Of a stretch of 64,000 nucleotides of DNA, positions 25,238 through 32,292 are shown piece by piece. The first letter of the stretch is position 1; each line of letters starts with the position of its first letter. The DNA is from Chlamydiota bacterium. GTDB lineage: Bacteria > Chlamydiota > Chlamydiia > Chlamydiales > Rhabdochlamydiaceae. Under the pieces are notes generated by a model. The model saw nothing but the letters and a program-made list of their open reading frames with translations. It made no database searches and was not told where the DNA came from. The stretch is taken from contig JABDCT010000002.1 of the NCBI GenBank assembly GCA_013287985.1, positions 1 to 64,000 of the forward strand. Reading direction: 5' to 3'. The position numbers and the translations under genes were made by a program.

Positions 25238-25801
25238 ATGGAAAGCGAGAATCAGACATTCAAGAAAGAGGCTTTTGGGGGACGCAATCTGGCTCACTCG
25301 GTCTTTTCGCATGTGCGCTTCGAGGGGTGCGATTTCACTGAAACAAAACTCACGAGCTCCAAGTTCGCCGCATGCGTGTTTGTCAAATGCACCTTAGGGC
25401 TTGTCAAGTTAGATGGGGTGCGGCTGCACGACGTGTCGTTTGAGGGATGCAAGCTCGTCGGGGTAAATTTCACCCCTTGTGAGCGCATGTTTTTTTCGCT
25501 GAGGTTTAAAGATTGCCTCATCGATACGTGCAATTTTGCGACACTCGATCTGAAGTCGACGGCTTTTTCCCACTCTGTCATTCGCGATACACATTTTACG
25601 GATGCGAATCTGACTGGAGCAGACTTTAGAGGCTGTGACCTGCGCGGCTCGACTTTTCATGCGAGCAACCTCTCGAAAGCCGATCTACGCGGTGCGATCA
25701 ACTACTCGATCAATCCGCTCACCAACACACTTAAAGGTGCCAAATTTTCTCAACCTGAGGTGATGGCGCTCCTCGAACACTTAGGAATCATAATAGAATG
25801 A
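25238..25801 (+). CDS. Pentapeptide-repeat protein
   Basis: A 187-residue protein built largely of A(D/N)LXX-type pentapeptides, for example FEGCDFTETKLTSSKFAAC and the later run DLRGSTFHASNLSKADLRGA. It should fold as a right-handed quadrilateral beta-helix. Such proteins include gyrase-protecting DNA mimics (MfpA/Qnr) and effectors, but nothing here singles out a role, and the high cysteine content is unusual for Qnr. It is the first gene of a rightward unit; its stop overlaps the methyltransferase start (ATGA). Confidence 0.85.
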   Translation: MESENQTFKKEAFGGRNLAHSVFSHVRFEGCDFTETKLTSSKFAACVFVKCTLGLVKLDGVRLHDVSFEGCKLVGVNFTPCERMFFSLRFKDCLIDTCNFATLDLKSTAFSHSVIRDTHFTDANLTGADFRGCDLRGSTFHASNLSKADLRGAINYSINPLTNTLKGAKFSQPEVMALLEHLGIIIE

Positions 25802-26682
25802 CAAAGATGGAATTTACATGCGATGAAGATGGAAAAGAACTGCTCCTCAAGGATGGCAAATTCCAAGTCATGATGGAGTGGGAGCGGCCCTACATGGAGG
25901 CGTGTATCGATGCGCTGGCATCCACGGGTGATGTTCTAGAGATCGGTTTTGGCTGTGGCTATGCTTCGACCCATATCCAGCGCTATAAGCCGCGCAGCCA
26001 CACGATCATCGAATACCATCCTGTTGTGGCTGCAAAAGCGAGAGAGTGGGCAAAAGAATACGCAAACATCACGATCATCGAAGATACGTGGCAGAATGCT
26101 ATAGAAAAACTGGGTCAGTTTGACGCGATATTTTTTGACGATTATCCTCTCGAGAGTGAGCAGGAAGGGAAGCGGATCGAGGAGAAGAAGCAAGAGGCCC
26201 ACGCTGTCTTAGCGAGCGGAGAGAAGCTGCTGAATGAGATCCATCAGCAGCTCCCTACATTGAAGACACAAAAGTATACGGAGAACGAGATCGATCTGTT
26301 GGAAGGGGATCCTGTGATGATAAGCCGCTTTATAAGCGATCTCTACAAGAATGGCCAGATCGATGACGCGGTTCTTTCTTATGCGCGCAAACGCTTTTCT
26401 CTTCCTGAACAAGTGGAAGAAGCTCCGCTTTTTCGCCATCAAGGCGACCGCCTCTTCAAATTCTTGCAGCTCTGTCTTAAAGCGCACATGCGCCCCGGAG
26501 CGGTCTTCTCCTGCTATTTGGAAGACCCTACATCGAAATTTGAAGATGATACGTTTTTTAATGCGATTATCACGAATCCTTATCTAGAATACGCAGAGAG
26601 GCTGATCCAGGTAGAGGTGCCCGCCCACTGCAACTACTACAGAGGGAATGAAGCACTCGTAATCACGATTAGAAAGGTATGA
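25798..26682 (+). CDS. Class I methyltransferase, GAMT-like
   Basis: A 294-residue SAM-dependent methyltransferase. The SAM site is VLEIGFGCGYASTHIQRY, followed by HTIIEYHPVVAAKAREW and FDAIFFDDYPLE, a combination resembling guanidinoacetate/arginine-type N-methyltransferases. After it comes a helical insertion of about 100 residues before the final strand pair. The substrate is not certain. It is coupled at both ends by four-base overlaps to the pentapeptide gene and the racemase homologue. Confidence 0.78.
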   Translation: MTKMEFTCDEDGKELLLKDGKFQVMMEWERPYMEACIDALASTGDVLEIGFGCGYASTHIQRYKPRSHTIIEYHPVVAAKAREWAKEYANITIIEDTWQNAIEKLGQFDAIFFDDYPLESEQEGKRIEEKKQEAHAVLASGEKLLNEIHQQLPTLKTQKYTENEIDLLEGDPVMISRFISDLYKNGQIDDAVLSYARKRFSLPEQVEEAPLFRHQGDRLFKFLQLCLKAHMRPGAVFSCYLEDPTSKFEDDTFFNAIITNPYLEYAERLIQVEVPAHCNYYRGNEALVITIRKV

Positions 26683-27374
26683 TAGGTATTCTTGCAGGAA
26701 TGGGACCGCGATCAACGGCGCCTTTTATTGATGAAGTCGTCAGCGCGTGTCAGCGCCTTTATGAGGCAAAAAATGACATCGATTTTCCGCCGATGATGAT
26801 CTACTCATTGCCTACGCCTTTTTATGTCGATCGCCCTATTGACCATCCAGCAATGGAAAAAATCATCTGCGAGGGCTTGAAAAAGCTTGAATCAACGGGC
26901 GTAGAGTTTATTGCCATGCCTTGCAATGTGGCGCATCTCTATTTCGACCGTCTGCAAGGGTGTATCCGCATCCCTCTTCTAAATATCGTCACTGTGACCT
27001 TGGCAGCGATACCTTCCGGAAAACATCGCTGCGCGATTTTAGGAACTAGACCGACAATGGAAGCAGGGATTTATCAGAAGGGACTTAAAGCAGCGGGGAT
27101 TGAGCTTGTGCAGCAGCCGCACTGGCAAGGGATTGTCGATGAACTAATCCTCACGATCAAGCCCGGAGGCAATGCCCCTCCTTTATGGGAGAGGTTTGCG
27201 AAAGAACTTGCAATGGAGAAAGTGGATCTGGTGCTCCTAGTGGATACAGATCTCACGGTAGTCGTGCATGGGCAGCAGCCCTTTCACGTTATTGATTCGT
27301 CGCGCTGTCTTGCTGAGGCGACTGTTGCGTCTTATCTTTCTGCACATAGAGATGTTCGCCATCGGCCTCGATGA
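26679..27374 (+). CDS. Aspartate/glutamate racemase family protein
   Basis: A 231-residue protein of the Asp/Glu racemase fold (MIGILAGMGPRSTAPFIDEV at the start). The first catalytic cysteine is present (C82 in AMPCNVAH), but the position of the second, usually in a GCTEL motif, reads LVDTDLT with D189. A two-base racemase needs both acids/bases, so the activity may be altered or lost; one-cysteine relatives exist. It overlaps the preceding methyltransferase by four bases and the convergent phosphatase gene by 86 bases. Confidence 0.82.
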   Translation: MIGILAGMGPRSTAPFIDEVVSACQRLYEAKNDIDFPPMMIYSLPTPFYVDRPIDHPAMEKIICEGLKKLESTGVEFIAMPCNVAHLYFDRLQGCIRIPLLNIVTVTLAAIPSGKHRCAILGTRPTMEAGIYQKGLKAAGIELVQQPHWQGIVDELILTIKPGGNAPPLWERFAKELAMEKVDLVLLVDTDLTVVVHGQQPFHVIDSSRCLAEATVASYLSAHRDVRHRPR

Positions 27375-28059
27375 TCATCGCACTGCTGTAAGGGATGCTG
27401 ATCGTGCCGTCTTGCGTGTATTTTCCGCGCACATAATTTAGAAATTTAAACAAACCGCCGTGGGAGACAATCACGACTGCTTGGCCTTTGTGTTGTTCTG
27501 CTATTTTTTTCAGAGCAGGAACGATGCGCTTTGCCACGTCGGCCTTACTTTCGCCATTTGGTCCGCAAGAGAAGAAGATCTCCTCTTCAGTGGGGAGTGA
27601 ATAGTAAAATTTAAAATGAGGGTCTTGCTCATACTGTTCTTTTGTCATGCCTTCAATTCCACCGTGGAACTCGCCGCGCAGCTCATCCATCGGGACAACA
27701 GGGGCTGTAAGGGTTTCTTGAAGGATTTTGCCCGTCTCGATAGAGCTTTGTGATGAAGAGGTGTAGATGGCGGCGACTTTGAGACCTGACATCTCATCTG
27801 CGAGTTCTTTCGTTTCCTTTTTGCCTAACTCATTGAGCGGCAAGTTATTCCACCCTTGTAGGCGCTTCGTTTCAGACCAGTCGGTTTGCCCGTGATGAAC
27901 GAGAATCAGGTGGGTCGTGAGCTTAGAAGCTGTCTCTTCGCCTTGGACGACTTCTATCCCCAGTTCTTTCTCGAATTCATTAATAGTAGGATGTGGAGGA
28001 ACAGTAAAAGCAAACAGCGAAGTACTAATTAAAAGAGAGAATAATAATTTTTTCATCAT
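27289..28059 (-). CDS. Exported histidine-phosphatase family protein
   Basis: A 256-residue phosphoglycerate-mutase-like protein with a signal peptide (MMKKLLFSLLISTSLFAF). The usual RHG signature reads HHG (H55-H56-G57 in LILVHHGQTDW), so the phosphate-binding arginine is replaced while the phospho-accepting histidine is kept. The later SHGG and the LQGWNNLPLNELGK block fit the family. The start is one of two adjacent ATGs after AAGGAT. Export points to a periplasmic or secreted phosphatase. The 3' end overlaps the racemase homologue by 86 bases. Confidence 0.85.
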   Translation of the reverse strand: MMKKLLFSLLISTSLFAFTVPPHPTINEFEKELGIEVVQGEETASKLTTHLILVHHGQTDWSETKRLQGWNNLPLNELGKKETKELADEMSGLKVAAIYTSSSQSSIETGKILQETLTAPVVPMDELRGEFHGGIEGMTKEQYEQDPHFKFYYSLPTEEEIFFSCGPNGESKADVAKRIVPALKKIAEQHKGQAVVIVSHGGLFKFLNYVRGKYTQDGTISIPYSSAMIIEADGEHLYVQKDKTQQSPQQDSATNQ

Positions 28060-28132
28060 TTAATCCTTGTTTGCAATCATTTTATCAAATACATGGCTTG
28101 ATCGCAAGGATTGAGATAGTCTCAAGAAAAAA

Positions 28133-28702
28133 TTAAATTAGTGGGTTAATAGCCGCTGCATTATGCAGGATGTGAGATGTTGTACTTGCGGTGATATTTC
28201 CTGTGTATTCCCGCAGAGCAGCAAAAAGGCATCCTAGCAAAAAGGTTGCGAGAAAAACAGGAAGATTCGTCCATCCTTGGAAAGGAGAAAGATGCATGGC
28301 GCCGAATAGGAGTCCGTTGCCTAGCACACACAATGCCTTCGATAAGTAGCTATCGGGATCTCCGATCCATTCTTGCATCAAGGGATAGAGAAGGCCGCGG
28401 AAGAGATACTCCTCAATCAAAGGTCCCAAAAAGATCACATATCCGATAAAGGCGACTTTTAGCACTCCGGGTTCCAAGGCCAGTAAAATTTGAACAGCTT
28501 CTTGCGCAGAAGAAAAATCGAAGCCCCACTGTTGCATGAGCTCAAAGGATTTTTCTGTGAGATAGTTAATAATGGGGCTTATTGCGAGAGTAGCCAAAAT
28601 ACCTAAAGCGATACTTTTTACTGTATCGACAATGGTGTCTGTCCAGGTAGGTTCAGCCTCTGTTGTAACGTATGCTCGATTAATTTCTAATACTATAGCC
28701 AT
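28133..28702 (-). CDS. CPBP-family intramembrane metalloprotease
   Basis: A polytopic membrane protein of 189 residues from the ATG at 28702; a TTG at 28717 would add five. It has the CPBP/CAAX-protease motifs: EEYLFRG (double glutamate), then LLFGAMHLSPF with the second-motif histidine, and a C-terminal SHILHNAA. These residues form the metal site in Rce1-like proteases. Bacterial members process peptides or serve in immunity and stress; the substrate here is unknown. It stands alone between the phosphatase gene and the start of the GPGWYWG family cluster. Confidence 0.85.
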   Translation of the reverse strand: MAIVLEINRAYVTTEAEPTWTDTIVDTVKSIALGILATLAISPIINYLTEKSFELMQQWGFDFSSAQEAVQILLALEPGVLKVAFIGYVIFLGPLIEEYLFRGLLYPLMQEWIGDPDSYLSKALCVLGNGLLFGAMHLSPFQGWTNLPVFLATFLLGCLFAALREYTGNITASTTSHILHNAAAINPLI

Positions 28703-28859
28703 AAAATACTGATCCAAACTGCTATGCCAAAGCCTATTGCGATTCCTTTCAGAAGAAAATTCATCTCATTACCACCATGCGAAAAAAGGTATGTAAAAAA
28801 AATATAACAAAAATTCCATCCTATGATAAGTAAATTTGTATTACCCGAGGAGGGGAAAG

Positions 28860-29207
28860 ATGAGATTTTTACTTATTTTAACAGCAGGGCTCTTCAGTGT
28901 ACTTCAAGCTGAAGATAGCAAAAATGAAAAAGAAGTCGCTCAGATCGGCGTTGGCGTCGGAGTTGATGTCGATGGCGGTTATGATGATGGATATAATGAT
29001 GGTTACTATTATGAAGATCAAGGGCCAGTAATCTGGGTAGGTCCAGGTTGGTACGGCGGCGTCTGGTATGATAATGAAGGCGACTGGGATCATGGACGCA
29101 GAAATCGTGACGGCGAGCATCGCGGCGACGGAGGCCGTGGTGGACGTGGCGGAGAAGGTAGAGGTGGCGGCGGTGGAAGATCCGGCGGCCATGGCGGACG
29201 CCATTAA
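28860..29207 (+). CDS. Secreted GPGWY-family protein 1
   Basis: The first and shortest (115 residues) of five tandem paralogues. I start at the ATG after GAGGAGGGGAAAG, giving the signal peptide MRFLLILTAGLFSVLQA. The mature N-terminus has the family phrase EVAQIGVGVGVD, then tyrosine/aspartate-rich repeats (DGYNDGYYYED). It has a single copy of the aromatic module (VIWVGPGWYGGVWYDNEGDW) and an Arg/Gly/His-rich tail of about 40 residues. It lacks the paired cysteines of the others. It is probably periplasmic, surface-located or secreted. The function is unknown. A terminator follows at 29238. Confidence 0.8.
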   Translation: MRFLLILTAGLFSVLQAEDSKNEKEVAQIGVGVGVDVDGGYDDGYNDGYYYEDQGPVIWVGPGWYGGVWYDNEGDWDHGRRNRDGEHRGDGGRGGRGGEGRGGGGGRSGGHGGRH

Positions 29208-29237
29208 TTAGAGACTAATAGTCCTTAACAAAAGATA

Positions 29238-29266
29238 GAAGCGCTGTTTCCAGCGCTTCTTCTATT
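29238..29266 (+). terminator. Intrinsic terminator after family protein 1
   Basis: Nine-base arms GAAGCGCTG (29238-29246) and CAGCGCTTC (29251-29259) with a four-base loop, followed by a T-rich tail. Confidence 0.75.
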
Positions 29267-29332
29267 TATTCGATTACAAAAAAATCATTCAACTGTTAAT
29301 TACTGAATTAAGGATTAAATTGAGAGGGTGGG

Positions 29333-29875
29333 ATGAAATTATCTGTCTTTTTAGGAGCTATTGCTCTAAGTATTGCATCGCTAGGTGCTAATGAAAATGA
29401 GGTAGCTCAAGCGGGAGCAGCTGGACATAGTGGATACTACTATCCAGATGGGTATTACGTAGATGGAGACTATATCGACTGGGGCTGTCAATGGAATGGC
29501 CCGGGCTGGTATTGGGGCTATTGGTTTGATAAGGAACATGACTACTTTTCGTACTGCCAGAAGTATAACTATTACTACGATTGGAATAAAACTGTTTGGA
29601 TAGGTCCAGGTTGGTATTGGGGTTTCTGGTTTGGCGCTCGTAATGATTACGATCGCTGGCATAAAAACCACCGTGGTCATCACGGCCATGGACGGTGGCG
29701 TGGAGGTCAAGGAGGAAAAAGGGGGCATGACCGACATGCATCTCGCCATGAAAAATCCAGTAAACGCGCAACTTCGAAACCATCTAGTAAGGAAAAACGG
29801 GCAAGTGGCAAATCTTCGAGTGGTGGACAAAAGGGTGGAAGTCGTGGCGGCGGAAAGAACAAAAAGCAAAAATAA
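29333..29875 (+). CDS. Secreted GPGWYWG-family protein 2
   Basis: A 180-residue member of the tandem family. It has a signal peptide (MKLSVFLGAIALSIASLGA), the EVAQ phrase, then two copies of the aromatic module: GCQWNGPGWYWGYWFD, about 30 residues later TVWIGPGWYWGFWFG, joined by YCQKYNYYYDWN. Two cysteines (in GCQW and YCQK) could form a disulfide. The last 70 residues are rich in Lys, Arg, Ser, His and Gly, strongly basic. The leader GAGAGGGTGGG directly before the ATG (29322-29332) is identical in the next two paralogues. The protein is presumably exported; what the module binds is unknown. Confidence 0.82.
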   Translation: MKLSVFLGAIALSIASLGANENEVAQAGAAGHSGYYYPDGYYVDGDYIDWGCQWNGPGWYWGYWFDKEHDYFSYCQKYNYYYDWNKTVWIGPGWYWGFWFGARNDYDRWHKNHRGHHGHGRWRGGQGGKRGHDRHASRHEKSSKRATSKPSSKEKRASGKSSSGGQKGGSRGGGKNKKQK

Positions 29876-29976
29876 GGCAACAGGATCAGTCGCTTATGAA
29901 TTGTTTTTATATATTTGCTTACAATAAATGGTGCAAGTGCTAATTAGAAGTTATTACCTTTAAGTGAGAGGGTGGG

Positions 29977-30744
29977 ATGAAATTACATGTATTTTTAGGG
30001 GCTATAGTCCTAAGTGCATCGGCTCTTATTGCCGATGGCAGTAAAGTTGCTCAAGTCAGCAAAGCTACTCAAGGCAATAAAGTCGCTCAAGTCGGAGTTG
30101 GCGTTGGTGTAGATGGAGTGGGAGTAGAGGCAGGTGCGGGTACTCGTGAAGGGTACTACTCTGATGATGGCTATTATGAGAATGATGGTAACTACGATGA
30201 TAGAAATTCCGATCGAAGATATTACGATGATAGAAATCCTAACAGCAGAAATCCCAACAGTAGAAATCCTAACAATACAAATTCAGATCGGAATTTTTCC
30301 AATACCAGTAATGCACCTGAAGGTTATTTAGTCGACGGGGATTATGTCGATTGGGGCTGTAACTGGGCTGGTCCAGGTTGGTATTGGGGAACGTGGTTTG
30401 CAGATGAAACTGCTTATACCAGTTTTTGCCAGAAGTATGGTTATTACTACGATTGGAATACGACTGTTTGGGTAGGACCAGGTTGGTATTGGGGCTTCTG
30501 GTTTGATACTGCACCTGATTTCAACGATTTCCGTAACAATCACCACGCATATAATGGAAATGGCAGTTGGCATGGTGGACGAGGCGGAAAGACTGATACT
30601 CAGCAGCGCGGAAACCAGGGTTCAATGCAGCAGCGCAGTAATGGCGGAAACCAGGGTACTATGCAGCAGAGCGGAAACCGGGGTGGAATGCAGCAGCGCA
30701 GTAATGGTGCAAGAGGTAATAATGGTAGCGGAAACCGTTATTGA
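29977..30744 (+). CDS. Secreted GPGWYWG-family protein 3
   Basis: A 255-residue paralogue with a signal peptide (MKLHVFLGAIVLSASALIA), two KVAQV phrases, then a low-complexity stretch of Asp/Asn/Arg/Ser (repeats of NPNSR) not found in its neighbours. The doubled aromatic module follows (GCNWAGPGWYWGTWF and TVWVGPGWYWGFWFD) with the same two cysteines. The tail is made of Gly/Asn/Gln repeats such as GNQGTMQQSGN. The ribosome-site block GAGAGGGTGGG (29966-29976) is shared with proteins 2 and 4. The low-complexity parts are in frame and evidently expanded by repeat slippage. Confidence 0.82.
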   Translation: MKLHVFLGAIVLSASALIADGSKVAQVSKATQGNKVAQVGVGVGVDGVGVEAGAGTREGYYSDDGYYENDGNYDDRNSDRRYYDDRNPNSRNPNSRNPNNTNSDRNFSNTSNAPEGYLVDGDYVDWGCNWAGPGWYWGTWFADETAYTSFCQKYGYYYDWNTTVWVGPGWYWGFWFDTAPDFNDFRNNHHAYNGNGSWHGGRGGKTDTQQRGNQGSMQQRSNGGNQGTMQQSGNRGGMQQRSNGARGNNGSGNRY

Positions 30745-30851
30745 ACTTGTTTAGTTGCGTTTATTAGTATTCATTTTGTTTGTTGTTTTTTGGATTAAAA
30801 ATAACGCAACAAATGATAGTTTGAAGATATTACCTTAATTGAGAGGGTGGG

Positions 30852-31397
30852 ATGAAATTATCTGTTTTTTTAGGGGCTGTGGTCCTTAGTGCATCGGCTC
30901 TGTTTGCCGGTGGTGAAGTCGCTCAAATCGGCGTCGGAGTAGGCGTGGATGGAGTGGGTGCAGGTGCTAGCGTAGGCGGACCTGGTTACTATTCTAATGG
31001 TTACTATTCTAATGGTTACTACACGGATGGTTCCTATGGTGATGATGATGATGGGTATGTAAGTTATGGTTGCCAATGGGGCGGTCCTGGATATTACTGG
31101 GGTTACTGGTTTAATGACGAATACGCTTATACCAACTATTGCCAGCAATATGGCTACAGCTATGATTGGAATACAACGGTATGGGGTGGTCCAGGCTGGT
31201 ATTGGGGCGTCTGGTTTGGCAGTGCGTGGGCATTCAACAACTGGTATGGCTGGCACCATGGTCACAATGGTCACGGACATGGACATGGACACGGACACGG
31301 TCATGGTCACGGTGGTGGACATGGACATGGCGGCGGTGGACACGGACACGGTGGTGGTGGACATGGACACGGCGGTGGTGGACACGGACATCATTAA
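30852..31397 (+). CDS. Secreted GPGWYWG-family protein 4 with His-Gly tail
   Basis: A 181-residue paralogue: signal peptide (MKLSVFLGAVVLSASALFA), EVAQIGVGVGVDGVGAG, tyrosine/asparagine repeats (GYYSNGYYSNGYYTDG), then the doubled module (GCQWGGPGYYWGYWF and TVWGGPGWYWGVWFG) and two cysteines. The last 45 residues are alternating His and Gly (GHGHGHGHG, then GGGGHGHGGG units), a composition able to bind transition metals such as zinc, nickel or copper; that function is inference. The leader block 30841-30851 matches those of proteins 2 and 3. A terminator follows at 31424. Confidence 0.82.
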   Translation: MKLSVFLGAVVLSASALFAGGEVAQIGVGVGVDGVGAGASVGGPGYYSNGYYSNGYYTDGSYGDDDDGYVSYGCQWGGPGYYWGYWFNDEYAYTNYCQQYGYSYDWNTTVWGGPGWYWGVWFGSAWAFNNWYGWHHGHNGHGHGHGHGHGHGHGGGHGHGGGGHGHGGGGHGHGGGGHGHH

Positions 31398-31423
31398 TCG
31401 TAAATTGTCATTTTAATTCGTAC

Positions 31424-31458
31424 GCCTCAGAGAGAAGAACCTCTCTGAGGCATTTTTA
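31424..31458 (+). terminator. Intrinsic terminator after family protein 4
   Basis: Eleven-base arms GCCTCAGAGAG (31424-31434) and CTCTCTGAGGC (31441-31451) with a six-base loop, followed by ATTTTTAT. Confidence 0.85.
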
Positions 31459-31467
31459 TGAGGGGTT

Positions 31468-32286
31468 ATGAAAGTATCAGTCTTTTTTGGAGCATTGGCT
31501 CTTAGTATAGGGTCGCTAGTTGCGAATGAAGTGGCTCAAGTGGAAATTGAAGTGGGTGCGCCTTATGGATACTCCTATCCAGAAGGATATTATGTAGATG
31601 GGAACTATATCGATTGGGGCTGTAAGTGGTATGGCCCGGGCTGGTACTGGGGCTACTGGTTTGATAATGACAATGACTACTATGCCTACTGTCAGCAGTA
31701 TGGCTATTCCTATGATTGGAATAATACTGTTTGGATAGGCCCAGGCTGGTATTGGGGCTTCTGGTTCGGCGCTCGAAATGATTACGATAATTGGCATAAA
31801 GAGCATCGCGGTCATAATGGTCATGGCCGTTGGCGTGGTGGTCAGGGAGGAAAAAGGGGACGCGGCGGAAATGAATCTCGGGCTCAAGGGGCTGATAGAC
31901 ATGCAGGTAGTGCTCAACCCCAAGGACAGGGTAATCCATCCGGTTCTCAGCAGCGAGCTGGCGGGCACACAAGGGGCACTCAACCTCAAGGACAGGGAAG
32001 GCCTTCTGGTTCCCAGCAGCAAGCTGGCGGACACACAGGCGGAGCTCAACCTCAAAGGCAAGGGAAACCTTCTGCTACTCAGCAGAACACCGGCAGACAT
32101 GCAGGTAGTGCTCAACCTCAGGGGCAGGGTAAACCTTCCAGAGGGGAGCAGGGTGCAAGCGGCAAATCTTCAAAAGGCGCCCAATCTCATGGAGGCGGGG
32201 GCAGACCTGCTGGTGTCGAACAGGGTGGATACCATAGCGGTGAAAAGATTCAAGCGCCCAAAAAAGCACCAAAAAAACAATCTTAA
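31468..32286 (+). CDS. Secreted GPGWYWG-family protein 5 with repeat tail
   Basis: The longest paralogue, 272 residues. It has a signal peptide (MKVSVFFGALALSIGSLVA), NEVAQVEIEVG, the doubled module (GCKWYGPGWYWGYWFD and TVWIGPGWYWGFWFG), both cysteines, then a basic GHGRWRGGQGGKRGRGG stretch nearly identical to that of protein 2. The tail has about four imperfect units of some 20-24 residues around AQPQGQGKPSGSQQ, each with a histidine near GRHAG or GGHTG. It starts behind GAGGGGTT, a different leader from proteins 2-4, directly after the terminator, and its gene is convergent with polX. Confidence 0.82.
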   Translation: MKVSVFFGALALSIGSLVANEVAQVEIEVGAPYGYSYPEGYYVDGNYIDWGCKWYGPGWYWGYWFDNDNDYYAYCQQYGYSYDWNNTVWIGPGWYWGFWFGARNDYDNWHKEHRGHNGHGRWRGGQGGKRGRGGNESRAQGADRHAGSAQPQGQGNPSGSQQRAGGHTRGTQPQGQGRPSGSQQQAGGHTGGAQPQRQGKPSATQQNTGRHAGSAQPQGQGKPSRGEQGASGKSSKGAQSHGGGGRPAGVEQGGYHSGEKIQAPKKAPKKQS

Positions 32287-32292
32287 GCTGCC

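Noticed and set aside
29381-32115. Several 80-200 codon frames on the minus strand and alternative plus frames
   Set aside because: Low-complexity shadows of the repetitive GPGWYWG-family genes.
31270-32200. Short tandem DNA repeats resembling a CRISPR array
   Set aside because: Repeats are irregular, in frame and encode His/Gly or AQPQGQG protein repeats; there are no spacers of constant length and no cas genes.
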